Shown: positions 26,107 to 34,219 of the stretch, piece after piece | Layout: each line of letters begins with the position of its first letter | Numbering within the stretch: the first letter of the stretch is position 1 | Source: Clostridia bacterium | GTDB taxonomy: Bacteria; Bacillota; Clostridia; Saccharofermentanales; Saccharofermentanaceae | Assembly (NCBI GenBank): GCA_024403735.1 | Contig: JAKSRG010000002.1 | Coordinates: 62,001 to 126,000 of the forward strand | DNA length: 64,000 bases | Direction of reading: 5' to 3' | Translations under genes and position numbers: made by a program | The notes under the pieces: generated by a model | Told to the model about the DNA's origin: nothing | Seen by the model: only the letters and a program-made list of their open reading frames with translations | Databases searched by the model: none

Positions 26107-26838
26107 ATGGATGAGATGTGGAATCAACCTCTAGATAGAGATAATTTGAAAGCTTTCTATGACGCAACTGTTGAGATGGTTTTTCCATCTGTTTTCCAGA
26201 TCTGTAAAGAGTCAACTCGAACAGAGCAGGCAATAGTTAAGTCTTATGTTGATACTTATCAGCAGAGAAATTCTATTAGTGGTGAAGAAGTACTTTTCGT
26301 ATTCGGTGATATTCTTCTTAAGAATGCTAATGAGATTATTGATAAGTATCCATTGCCTGAGAATATGACTTTTGCGGAGAGAGGTCTTGATGAGTATACA
26401 AGAAATGCAATGCTCGAGAAGATTAACGCGAAAATTGACTCTAGAAGCTTTAAAGTATCTGAGTTCATTTCATCAGATTCTAAGAAGGCTAAGAATACAA
26501 AGGGTGTAAAGCCTTTATCATTATCCTTATCTGTATCACCATTACTCATTTTTCAGTTAATAGTTTTGGCTTTGATTATTTGGGGTGTAAGTTATTTGTC
26601 AGTTACACTTCCTTACAAGAACAATAAGCTTATTCCAGAAAATGAGATTCCTGGTACAAGTCAGTTCAAATCAATCTCTCTTAAAGATGAGTACATATCA
26701 ATATTAAGTTATTTACCACTCAATATTGATTCTTCGAATACAGAAGAGGCTGACCCAAATTCCGAGAATTCAGATCAGCCTTTAGCACCATCTTTTGCAG
26801 AGCCTACTTCGGAAGAACCTAAGGCTACAAGAGGATAA
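26107..26838 (+). CDS. Membrane-anchored protein with a possible sigma-like N-terminal domain
   Basis: A 243-residue protein of unknown function. The cytoplasmic N-terminus (1-140) is helical; residues 15-75 (from AFYDATVEMVFPSVFQICKE) read like a degenerate region 2 of an ECF sigma factor, with aromatic and helix spacing in the right places. A single helix (about 145-168, LLIFQLIVLALIIWGVSYL) is followed by a short outside tail rich in Ser, Glu and Pro. An anti-sigma-like or scaffolding role is conceivable, but this is a weak reading. GGAGG (26094-26098) is 8 bases before the ATG at 26107; an in-frame ATG at 26092 overlaps the previous gene. Third gene of the sensor-MFS operon. Confidence 0.5.
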   Translation: MDEMWNQPLDRDNLKAFYDATVEMVFPSVFQICKESTRTEQAIVKSYVDTYQQRNSISGEEVLFVFGDILLKNANEIIDKYPLPENMTFAERGLDEYTRNAMLEKINAKIDSRSFKVSEFISSDSKKAKNTKGVKPLSLSLSVSPLLIFQLIVLALIIWGVSYLSVTLPYKNNKLIPENEIPGTSQFKSISLKDEYISILSYLPLNIDSSNTEEADPNSENSDQPLAPSFAEPTSEEPKATRG

Positions 26839-26845
26839 AAACATA

Positions 26846-27640
26846 TTATTTAATATTTTGATAGTCGGCAGCGGGAGCGAAATCTAGTGCATAGAAGCTA
26901 ACGTTGTCGACTTTTTGTATTGTGAATCTGTAAGCTACATCTTTATATACTTCGAATTCCTGTGATTTAGAAGTTGATGCAAGCATTGTGTCTATTTCTT
27001 CAGATGAGAGTTCAGGGAATACAGAGTTCATTATCATATCGTAGAACAAGAAAACAATCTTAATGTTTTCTTCTTGTTCTTCAGGTGTAGCAGGAACTTC
27101 GAACATAACTCTTAAGCCACAAAGCTCCTTATCTGATTTGCGTTCTGAACCCTGAATTGCAAGGCCATATGTAGTGAAACCATTTGTAATTGGTGCACCA
27201 AAATAATTAAGCTTATCGTTGGTACTATCATTGTCTACATAAGTCATTTCAGGTAATTCTGTGTTGAAGTCTTTGAAAAGACCAGTATATGCAACTGATG
27301 AATGATAGTTAGCTACTAATTGCTCGTATGTAATACCAATTGAGTTAATATCTTTTTCTTCAGACTTTGGCCAGAAATAATATACTCCAAATCCGATAAG
27401 TGCAATTGCTACAACTAGGATAATTGGAATAAATATATTCTCTTTACAAACTTCGATGAATGTCTTGTTTGTAGATGCAGATGAGTTGTTTTCAAGCATC
27501 TTTTTGCGCTTGCTTTTAGAAGATTTGAGCATTTCTTCAACTCTTTTAAGTTCAGCTTCATCGAGCTCCATATCATCGTCGTTTTCTACTTCTTTATCAG
27601 CAACATCATCTATTTTCTGTTCAATATCTTTATCGTCCAT
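26846..27640 (-). CDS. Single-pass membrane protein, unknown
   Basis: A 264-residue protein. Acidic, coiled N-terminus in the cytoplasm (1-60, with LDEAELKRVEEMLKSSK), one membrane helix (about 69-91, IFIPIILVVAIALIGFGVYYF) and a C-terminal outside domain of about 170 residues with aromatic and mixed alpha/beta character (ITYEQLVANYHSSVAYTG...). I recognise no family. GAGGTG precedes the ATG. It faces the sigma-like gene with only 7 bases between stops and diverges from the SDR gene. Confidence 0.6.
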   Translation of the reverse strand: MDDKDIEQKIDDVADKEVENDDDMELDEAELKRVEEMLKSSKSKRKKMLENNSSASTNKTFIEVCKENIFIPIILVVAIALIGFGVYYFWPKSEEKDINSIGITYEQLVANYHSSVAYTGLFKDFNTELPEMTYVDNDSTNDKLNYFGAPITNGFTTYGLAIQGSERKSDKELCGLRVMFEVPATPEEQEENIKIVFLFYDMIMNSVFPELSSEEIDTMLASTSKSQEFEVYKDVAYRFTIQKVDNVSFYALDFAPAADYQNIK

Positions 27641-27708
27641 TAAAGCACCTCACTTTCATTTGCTTTACTATTTTAATATTTTAAGTAGTTATTTACAAAT
27701 ACGTTGAA

Positions 27709-27737
27709 ATGACATCAAATATTCTATTTGCTATAAT
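27709..27737 (+). promoter_or_regulatory. Promoter of the SDR gene
   Basis: ATGACA (27709-27714) and TATAAT (27732-27737) are 17 bases apart, with TGC before the -10 (extended). Leader of about 14 bases to the start codon. Confidence 0.65.
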
Positions 27738-27757
27738 TCATTAAACAGGAGGTGCGT

Positions 27758-28489
27758 ATGAGTCACGTTATGATTTCTGGTGGTACCAGAGGTATAGGAG
27801 CAGCTATTACCAAGAAGTTCTTATTTAATGGATATGATGTTACTTGTCTTTATTCGAGTAATAAGGCTGATAGTGATAACCTTGCTAGTGAATTAAGTGA
27901 TTATTCTAGTCACTTGAATATGGTATGTTGCAATGTTTCAGATCCAGCTGCTGTTTCATCTACTGTTATCGATAGTGTGAGTAAATTTGGAACGGTTGAT
28001 GTATTGGTATCTAATGCTGGTATATCAAAAGTTGGACTTGCTGATACTTTTAGTTTTGAAGATTATCATAAGATTATGGACATTAATTTTGGCGGTTTCT
28101 TTAATCTTACTCATGATATTGTTCCATCAATGATTAGTAAAAAGGGTGGATCTATTATTGCAATCTCTTCTATGTGGGGACAGACAGGTGCTTCTTGTGA
28201 AGCTTTGTATTCTGCAACAAAAGGTGCAATTGATTCATATGTTAAGGCACTTGCTAAGGAATTAGGTCCATCTGAAATTAGAGTTAATGCAGTTTCTCCT
28301 GGAGTAGTTCAAACTAATATGCTTAATTGTTTTAGTGAGGAAGATTTAAATAGTCTTGCAGAAGAGACACCTCTTGGACGCATTGGAAATCCAGAAGATA
28401 TTGCCAATATGGTGTATTTCTTAACAACAGATGAGGGTTCCTTTGTAACAGGTCAGATAATTGGTGTTAATGGTGGTTTCTTGATTTAA
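27758..28489 (+). CDS. Short-chain dehydrogenase/reductase (FabG-like)
   Basis: NAD(P)H-dependent oxidoreductase of 243 residues, classical SDR. Cofactor loop SGGTRGIGAAI, NAG motif in VLVSNAGIS, catalytic Ser and Tyr-x3-Lys in the segment from ISSMWGQ to YSATKGAI, and VSPGVVQTNM. It resembles 3-oxoacyl-ACP reductase, but it is alone here, far from acpP, so the substrate is open. AGGAGG lies 5 bases before the ATG at 27758, better than the GTG at 27752 that overlaps it. Confidence 0.88.
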   Translation: MSHVMISGGTRGIGAAITKKFLFNGYDVTCLYSSNKADSDNLASELSDYSSHLNMVCCNVSDPAAVSSTVIDSVSKFGTVDVLVSNAGISKVGLADTFSFEDYHKIMDINFGGFFNLTHDIVPSMISKKGGSIIAISSMWGQTGASCEALYSATKGAIDSYVKALAKELGPSEIRVNAVSPGVVQTNMLNCFSEEDLNSLAEETPLGRIGNPEDIANMVYFLTTDEGSFVTGQIIGVNGGFLI

Positions 28490-28544
28490 TCACATCTCTA
28501 GGTGTTTGATAGGGGCCTAATTAGTTTTTAAGCAAATTTATAGC

Positions 28545-28575
28545 AACAAAAAAGGATGACTTTAAGTCATCCTTT
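28545..28575. terminator. Terminator between the SDR gene and tRNA-Trp
   Basis: AAAGGATGACT (28551-28561) pairs with AGTCATCCTTT (28565-28575). On the minus strand it is followed by a run of Ts, making it the strong terminator of tRNA-Trp; on the plus strand the T-run is weaker but may end the SDR transcript. Confidence 0.85.
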
Positions 28576-28582
28576 ATTTGTT

Positions 28583-28657
28583 TGGCAGGGAAGACACGAT
28601 TCGAACATGCAACCAGCGGTTTTGGAGACCGCTGCTCTACCATTGAGCCACTTCCCT
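28583..28657 (-). tRNA. tRNA-Trp (CCA anticodon)
   Basis: A 75-base tRNA on the minus strand. Acceptor AGGGAAG pairs with CTTCCCT; anticodon stem GCGGT/ACCGC holds loop CTCCAAA with anticodon CCA; T-arm has GTTCGAATC; discriminator G and an encoded CCA end it. It is a single-gene transcript with its own promoter and terminator. Confidence 0.97.
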
Positions 28658-28672
28658 TTGACAACAGAAAAC

Positions 28673-28701
28673 ATTTTATATGTTGGTTTGCACTCTGTCA
28701 A
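28673..28701 (-). promoter_or_regulatory. Promoter of tRNA-Trp
   Basis: On the minus strand TTGACA (28701-28696) and TAAAAT (28678-28673) are 17 bases apart, with the start expected about 8 bases before the tRNA. Confidence 0.85.
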
Positions 28702-28755
28702 GTAGAATGTTATCATTAATTGTCTATATTTATATTATTAAGATGAGGTATGAGT

Positions 28756-29556
28756 ATGAAATTAGCTATTATTGGTACAGGAAATATGGGTAAAGCTATC
28801 TTGAAGGGGGTTATTGCTTCAGGATTGATGGATGCAAAGGACATCAATGTATGTGATGTTCGTAAGGAAGCTGTTGACGCTGTTTGTGATGAACTTGGCA
28901 CAGTTGGTTTTACTAGTGCGAGTGAAGCAGTAGTTGGTTGTGATTATGTTCTTATTGCTGTTAAGCCAATTCATTTTGATGCTACTGTTAGTTCATTGAA
29001 GGATAATCTCAAGGATACAGCTATTCTTCTATCTATTGCAGCAGCTGTTAAGTGTGACAGAATTAAGGGTTTGATCGGTATTGATCGTAAGTTTGTAAGA
29101 ATTATGCCTAATACTCCTGCTCAGGTACAGTGTGGTGTTAGTGCTGTATGTCCGGTTGGATTGAATGATGATGAAGTTGCTTTCGTAAAGAAGTTCTTTG
29201 AGTCATGTGGTGAAGTTATTCTTTGTGATGAAAAGACACTTGATGCTATTGGTTGCGTATCAGGTACTGGTCCAGCATACGTTATGTTATTTATTGAGGC
29301 TATGGCTGATGCTGCTGTTGCTCTTGGAATTAAGAGAGATGATGCGCTTAAGATTGCAGCTGGTACAGTAATGGGTTCTGGTGAACTTTGTCTTAAGACT
29401 GGTCTTCACCCAGGTGTTCTTAAGGATCAGGTTTGTTCTCCTGGTGGAACTACTATTGCAGGTGTAATGGCACTCGAGGAGAATGGTCTCAGAAATGCTG
29501 TTATTAAATCTGTTCTTGCTGCTGATGCTAAGACTAAGGAGATGGCAAAAGGCTAA
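28756..29556 (+). CDS. proC: Pyrroline-5-carboxylate reductase
   Basis: Last step of proline synthesis: NAD(P)H reduction of pyrroline-5-carboxylate. It has 266 residues, the family length. N-terminal Rossmann loop IIGTGNMGKAI, VKPIHFDAT, RIMPNTPAQVQCG near residue 115, and the C-terminal signature block from DQVCSPGGTT to LEENGLRNAV. GATGAGG precedes the ATG at 28756 by 7 bases; the ATG at 28750 is too close to it. First gene of a run into rnhA (2-base gap). Confidence 0.95.
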   Translation: MKLAIIGTGNMGKAILKGVIASGLMDAKDINVCDVRKEAVDAVCDELGTVGFTSASEAVVGCDYVLIAVKPIHFDATVSSLKDNLKDTAILLSIAAAVKCDRIKGLIGIDRKFVRIMPNTPAQVQCGVSAVCPVGLNDDEVAFVKKFFESCGEVILCDEKTLDAIGCVSGTGPAYVMLFIEAMADAAVALGIKRDDALKIAAGTVMGSGELCLKTGLHPGVLKDQVCSPGGTTIAGVMALEENGLRNAVIKSVLAADAKTKEMAKG

Positions 29557-29558
29557 TT

Positions 29559-30002
29559 ATGACTAGTGTTGATATCTATACTGATGGTGCTTGTTCTGGT
29601 AATCCAGGCCCTGGTGGTTGGGGTGCCATTTTGATGGCATCAGGTCATAAGAAGGAAATCTCTGGTGGAGAGAAGCAGACTACAAATAATCGAATGGAAC
29701 TTTGTGCTGTTATTTTTGCTTTAGAGGAACTTAAGAGACCTTGTGAAGTTAATATTTACAGTGACAGCGCATATGTTGTTAATGCTTTCCATCAGAATTG
29801 GATTGATGGTTGGATTAGAAATGGTTGGCGTAATAGTGCCAAGGCACCTGTAGCTAACAGTGATTTGTGGATTAGACTTATTGAATTGACTAAAATCCAT
29901 AACGTTACTTTCCATAAAGTTAAAGGTCATGCTGATAATGAATTCAATAATCGCTGTGATGAGTTGGCTGTTGCTAAGTCTCGTGAGTTTTCTGATAATT
30001 GA
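29559..30002 (+). CDS. rnhA: Ribonuclease HI
   Basis: Degrades RNA in RNA-DNA hybrids; 147 residues. Catalytic carboxylates: Asp in YTDGACSGNPGPGGW, Glu in NNRMELCAV, Asp in IYSDSAYVV, and Asp in NNRCDELA; the conserved KVKGHADNE loop is present. The basic protrusion (WIDGWIRNGWRNS) is also there, as in the E. coli enzyme. It starts two bases after proC. A separate RNase HII gene lies at 52164, so the cell has both types. Confidence 0.96.
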   Translation: MTSVDIYTDGACSGNPGPGGWGAILMASGHKKEISGGEKQTTNNRMELCAVIFALEELKRPCEVNIYSDSAYVVNAFHQNWIDGWIRNGWRNSAKAPVANSDLWIRLIELTKIHNVTFHKVKGHADNEFNNRCDELAVAKSREFSDN

Positions 30003-30013
30003 TTGAGGGTTTT

Positions 30014-30568
30014 ATGCAGAATAAGGATTATAGTAGATTAGTCGAGAAGACTTTATCAACTAGTACGAAATTTACAGGCAAGGTGTTTACTTGTGAAGTA
30101 AGAGAAGTTGAATTGTCTGATGGATCTAAGTCTTTTAGAGAGATTGTTAAGCATAATGGTGGTGCTTGCATTATCCCTGTTGATAAAGATTTGAATGCTT
30201 ATATGGTAAGACAATTCCGTTCACCTTTTGAGCAGATTATGTTAGAGGTTCCTGCTGGTAAGTTAGAGCCAGGTGAGGACTTCTTGACTTGTGCTCAGAG
30301 AGAACTTAAAGAAGAGACTGGTTTTGTTTCTTCTAACATCATAGATTTGGGTGTTATGACATGTTCGCCTGGATATTGTTCAGAGAAGATTGGATTATTC
30401 CTAGCATTAGACTTGGAGTATGAAGGTGAGAAGCCTGATGAGGGCGAACTTTTAGATATTGAGAAAATTCCTCTCAAAGATTTGATTGAGATGGTTGATA
30501 ATAATGAAATTCTTGATGCAAAAACAAGTATTTGCATCTTAAAGGCTGCAAGGAGGTTATTGAAGTAA
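30014..30568 (+). CDS. NUDIX hydrolase, ADP-ribose pyrophosphatase type
   Basis: Hydrolyses a nucleoside diphosphate linked to another group, probably ADP-ribose; 184 residues. The NUDIX box is GKLEPGEDFLTCAQRELKEE followed by TG. The upstream RQFRSPFEQIMLEVPAG is typical of the ADP-ribose group. GAGGG precedes the ATG at 30014, preferred over a TTG at 29999. Its stop overlaps the ftsK start as TAATG. Confidence 0.88.
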   Translation: MQNKDYSRLVEKTLSTSTKFTGKVFTCEVREVELSDGSKSFREIVKHNGGACIIPVDKDLNAYMVRQFRSPFEQIMLEVPAGKLEPGEDFLTCAQRELKEETGFVSSNIIDLGVMTCSPGYCSEKIGLFLALDLEYEGEKPDEGELLDIEKIPLKDLIEMVDNNEILDAKTSICILKAARRLLK

Positions 30569-33500
30569 TGAGTTCATCTCGAAGACAGAATGAGCCAATT
30601 GGTATAGTATTGTTTTTTCTTGCCATTGTTCTTGCACTGTTTTTCTATCTTCCTGCAGAGACTACAGGTGTTATTGGTTTAGCTATTAAATCACTAGGTT
30701 TTGGATTACTTGGAGTTTCAGCTCATGTTATTCCTGTATTCATTGCTTATGCAGGTATTGACCTTTTCTTCGAGAAGCGTACAAGAGTAGCACGTATGCG
30801 TGTTAAGTACGTAATCTTTTTGATGGTTTTGATTTCAGCTATTTTTGCTGCTTTTACTATGGATTTTGAGTATTTGCAGTCTTTGTGTTTTAATCCAACG
30901 GGCGCGAAAACATCCGCTTTCAAAGCTTGTCAGTTATTGTGGAAGTCTGGTATGGATGGAACACTTATTACTAAGGCAGATAGTACTATCAATGTTATTC
31001 CTGGTGGACTTCTTGGAGGTCTTATTGCAACATCGCTCCAAAAGGTTTGTGGTGCAATTGTTACACGTATTCTTTTGATTGGTTTTACTCTTGTCCAGAT
31101 TATTCTTATTTTCCAGATATCTGTAAAATCAACAGCTAAAGCTATTGGTTCTGCTACTAAAAAGCAGATTAGTAACTATAGAAAAGCTGTTGATAACAGA
31201 GGTAAGCCAAGCGCGCACACAAAGGGAATTCTTCCTGAGAGTGTATATAACAAGCCAGGAAATGGTACAGCTACAGCATACCCACAGCCTACAGTCGTAC
31301 ATATTCCTAGTGTTCAGCAGCCTGTTCAGCCAGTGCAACCCGCACAACCAATTCAGCCTGCTCCATCAATGTATGTTAATCAAGTAGTTAAAGAAGTGCC
31401 TATTATTGGTAGTGAACCAGTTGCGCCAGTTATTCCTGAGTATCCTTGGGTACAGGAAGAGGATCCATTTAATGTTCATCCTTCATTGCCAACTGATAGA
31501 ACTACAGGTTTCATTGATATAGGTGAAGCTGCTGATCAGTCTACGGATTCTATTAAGTATGGTGAGAAGCAAGTAGAGATTAATAACGGGTATTCTGCTG
31601 ATTTTTCATATACAGCTAATCGTAAGAATCCTGCTCTTCAGGAAAAGAAGAAAGCAGATATGTTTAGCTTTGATCCACAAGATGCTTCATCTCAGAAGGA
31701 ATTCTATAACTTAGAAGGTGGAGAGATGCCACCATATCCAGCTCCAACTCAGTCAGTTGATACTGTGGGTGAATATTCATCTGATGATGATTTACCAATT
31801 GAGATTGTTGGTGATGTTGATGATGGAACTTATGTAGATGAAGGTGCTTATGTTTACGATGAAACTGATGATCAGTATCAGGGTCCAGGCGTAAGAACTC
31901 CAAATGTTCCAGTTGGATGGGATGATCAGTATAATCAGGTTCCAGTAGATACTACAATTGGTACAAACGTTGTGCCTCAGCCTGTAGTAGCTGCTCCTGT
32001 TAATCCAGTTGTTCCTACTACACCTGTTGTTACAACTCCTGTTACAGAAGTAACTACTCCAGTTGTAGCGTCAACAGTTACTCCTGACGTTACTGAGCCA
32101 GCTAAGGTACGTGATGATATTAAGATTAATGATCCGCTTAGTATTGATGGTGCTAGTTCAGAAGGAAGAACTATGGATATGTCTTCGAATGCACCAACAG
32201 ATGTACCTACTGCTCCTGTACCACAGCCTACAGTACAGCGTAATAGAGCATTTAGACCAGCTCCTACTACAATTCTTTCTAGCGATAAGGTGCAGAAGAA
32301 TGCAAATAATAGTAGCGAACTTAAGGCTAAGGCTGCTCAGCTTGAAGAGGCACTAAAGAGTTATGGTATTGAAGCACAGGTAAAGAATATTACATATGGA
32401 CCTTCTATTACTCGTTTTGAGCTTACACTTAAAACAGGTATTAAGGTTTCACGTGTTCTTTCATTGACTGATGATATTCAGCTTGCTATGGCTGCAATCT
32501 CTGTACGTATTGAGGCTCCAATTCCTGGTACTAGCATGATTGGTATTGAGATTCCTAATGATAAGACTTCAGCTGTTCATCTTAGAAATCTTCTTGAGAC
32601 TGAAGAGTTTAGAACGTCTTCACCTCTTACAGTTGCATTGGGTAGAGATATTCCTAATAGACCAATTCTTTGTAATTTGGCTAAGATGCCTCACTTGCTT
32701 GTTGCTGGTTCAACTGGTTCTGGTAAGTCTGTTTGTATTAACTCAATTCTTGTTAGTATCCTTTGTAAGGCAACGCCTGATCAGGTTAGACTTATTCTCA
32801 TTGACCCTAAGCAGGTTGAGCTTTCTATCTATAACGGAATTCCACATTTGATTACACCTGTAGTAGTTGATCCTAAGAAGGCAACTAATGCGCTTAAGTG
32901 GGCAGTTCAGGAGATGAACGACAGATACAGAAGATTTGCTGAAGCACACGTTAGAAATATGGATGGATATAATGCTAAGATTGCTAGCATTCCTGGTGCT
33001 AGAAAAATGCCATTGATTCTTCTTGTTATCGATGAGTTTGCTGATATTATGACTGTTGCTGCTAAGGAAGTTGAAGAACAGGTAATGCGATTAGCTGCGA
33101 TGGCTCGTGCTGCTGGTATTCATATGATTTTGGCTACACAGAGACCATCTGTAGACGTTATTACTGGTGTTCTTAAAAACAACATGCCTTCTCGTATTGC
33201 ATTCGCAGTAACTTCTGGTGTTGATAGTAGAACAATTCTTGACTCAAATGGTGCAGAAAAGCTCCTCGGTAAAGGTGATATGCTCTATGCTCCTCAGGAT
33301 GCTTCTAAGCCTATCAGAGGTCAGGGTGCTTTTGTACCAGACGAAGAAGTAGAAAAAGTTATCGAGTTCTTGAGAAAACAGGGAACAATGTATGATGACT
33401 CTGTTAATAACTTTATCAATAATGTTAGCACTGAGGCTAATTCAGGTGTTCCTGGAGCCGCTGGTTCTGGAGATGGAGGAAGTGCTGAAGATGATCTTCT

Positions 33501-33705
33501 CGAGCAGGCTGTCGATATTGTAATTGAGCAGAAAGCTGCCAGTGTATCAATCCTCCAGCGTAGACTTGGAATAGGTTATCCTCGTGCTGCAAGACTTATT
33601 GATGTTATGGAACAGAACCATTACATTGGTCCATTTGAAGGAAGTAAGCCTCGTAAAGTATTGATTACAAAAACTGATTGGCTCGAGATTAAAGCGAAAA
33701 AGTGA
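30568..33705 (+). CDS. ftsK: DNA translocase FtsK/SpoIIIE
   Basis: Septal DNA pump for chromosome segregation, 1045 residues. About four N-terminal helices (15-190); a long low-complexity linker rich in Pro, Gln and Val (225-570, with VQQPVQPVQPAQPIQPAP); the alpha domain; the RecA-like motor with Walker A GSTGSGKSV (Lys720) and Walker B LLVIDEFADI; and a C-terminal winged-helix gamma domain (RRLGIGYPRAARLIDVME) that reads orienting DNA sites. AAGGAGG is 11 bases before the ATG at 30568. FtsK and SpoIIIE roles cannot be separated by sequence. Confidence 0.94.
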   Translation: MSSSRRQNEPIGIVLFFLAIVLALFFYLPAETTGVIGLAIKSLGFGLLGVSAHVIPVFIAYAGIDLFFEKRTRVARMRVKYVIFLMVLISAIFAAFTMDFEYLQSLCFNPTGAKTSAFKACQLLWKSGMDGTLITKADSTINVIPGGLLGGLIATSLQKVCGAIVTRILLIGFTLVQIILIFQISVKSTAKAIGSATKKQISNYRKAVDNRGKPSAHTKGILPESVYNKPGNGTATAYPQPTVVHIPSVQQPVQPVQPAQPIQPAPSMYVNQVVKEVPIIGSEPVAPVIPEYPWVQEEDPFNVHPSLPTDRTTGFIDIGEAADQSTDSIKYGEKQVEINNGYSADFSYTANRKNPALQEKKKADMFSFDPQDASSQKEFYNLEGGEMPPYPAPTQSVDTVGEYSSDDDLPIEIVGDVDDGTYVDEGAYVYDETDDQYQGPGVRTPNVPVGWDDQYNQVPVDTTIGTNVVPQPVVAAPVNPVVPTTPVVTTPVTEVTTPVVASTVTPDVTEPAKVRDDIKINDPLSIDGASSEGRTMDMSSNAPTDVPTAPVPQPTVQRNRAFRPAPTTILSSDKVQKNANNSSELKAKAAQLEEALKSYGIEAQVKNITYGPSITRFELTLKTGIKVSRVLSLTDDIQLAMAAISVRIEAPIPGTSMIGIEIPNDKTSAVHLRNLLETEEFRTSSPLTVALGRDIPNRPILCNLAKMPHLLVAGSTGSGKSVCINSILVSILCKATPDQVRLILIDPKQVELSIYNGIPHLITPVVVDPKKATNALKWAVQEMNDRYRRFAEAHVRNMDGYNAKIASIPGARKMPLILLVIDEFADIMTVAAKEVEEQVMRLAAMARAAGIHMILATQRPSVDVITGVLKNNMPSRIAFAVTSGVDSRTILDSNGAEKLLGKGDMLYAPQDASKPIRGQGAFVPDEEVEKVIEFLRKQGTMYDDSVNNFINNVSTEANSGVPGAAGSGDGGSAEDDLLEQAVDIVIEQKAASVSILQRRLGIGYPRAARLIDVMEQNHYIGPFEGSKPRKVLITKTDWLEIKAKK

Positions 33706-33717
33706 TGGTAAACATGT

Positions 33718-34209
33718 ATGTCTGATATAAGTCTTCAGGAAAAGCTTGTTGAAATGCTTAAAGAACGTCATATGACTATTTCATTTGCTGAAAGCTGCAC
33801 AGGTGGTTTGGCAGCCGCTGGAATAGTTGATGTATCTGGTGCCTCAGAGATTTTCTATGGAAGTATGGTTACTTATGATAACAGCATCAAGGCTGGCTTA
33901 ATTGGTGTATCATGGGATGTCTTGAATACTGTAGGTCCTGTATCACATGAATGTGCTGTTCAGATGGCTTCTGGTGTACGTAAGGCTATTGGAAGTGATA
34001 TAGCTTTGTCTATTACTGGAATTGCTGGACCAGGTGGTGCGGAACCAGGTAAGCCTGTAGGAACAGTTTACATTGGATATTCTGATGCTACAAAAGAGGA
34101 TAGCATAGTGGTTCATCTAGATGGTGATAGAACTGAGGTTCGTAATCAAGCAGTTATTAAGACATATGAATATGCAATCAGAATGATTGAAACTAATTTG
34201 AACAATTAA
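33718..34209 (+). CDS. pncC: Nicotinamide-nucleotide amidohydrolase (CinA C-terminal domain)
   Basis: Deamidates NMN to nicotinate mononucleotide in pyridine nucleotide recycling. It has 163 residues, only the CinA C-terminal domain without the N-terminal MoaB-like part, so it is the free PncC form. Motifs: SFAESCTGGLAA (catalytic Ser), YGSMVTYDNSIKAGLIGV, and TGIAGPGGAEPGKPVGTVYI. It is 12 bases behind ftsK and one base before the frame of murJ. The CinA-RecA link common in Bacillota is kept here, with murJ between. Confidence 0.92.
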   Translation: MSDISLQEKLVEMLKERHMTISFAESCTGGLAAAGIVDVSGASEIFYGSMVTYDNSIKAGLIGVSWDVLNTVGPVSHECAVQMASGVRKAIGSDIALSITGIAGPGGAEPGKPVGTVYIGYSDATKEDSIVVHLDGDRTEVRNQAVIKTYEYAIRMIETNLNN

Positions 34210-34219
34210 GGTGATAATA

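Noticed and set aside
28688..28716. Promoter for proC (TTGCAC and TATCAT, spacing 17)
   Set aside because: The -35 is poor and overlaps the tRNA-Trp promoter on the other strand; not strong enough to list.
30845..31387. Alternate-frame open frames within ftsK, smc and other long genes
   Set aside because: Shadows of real genes: no ribosome binding site, skewed Leu/Ser/Arg composition and no family motifs.
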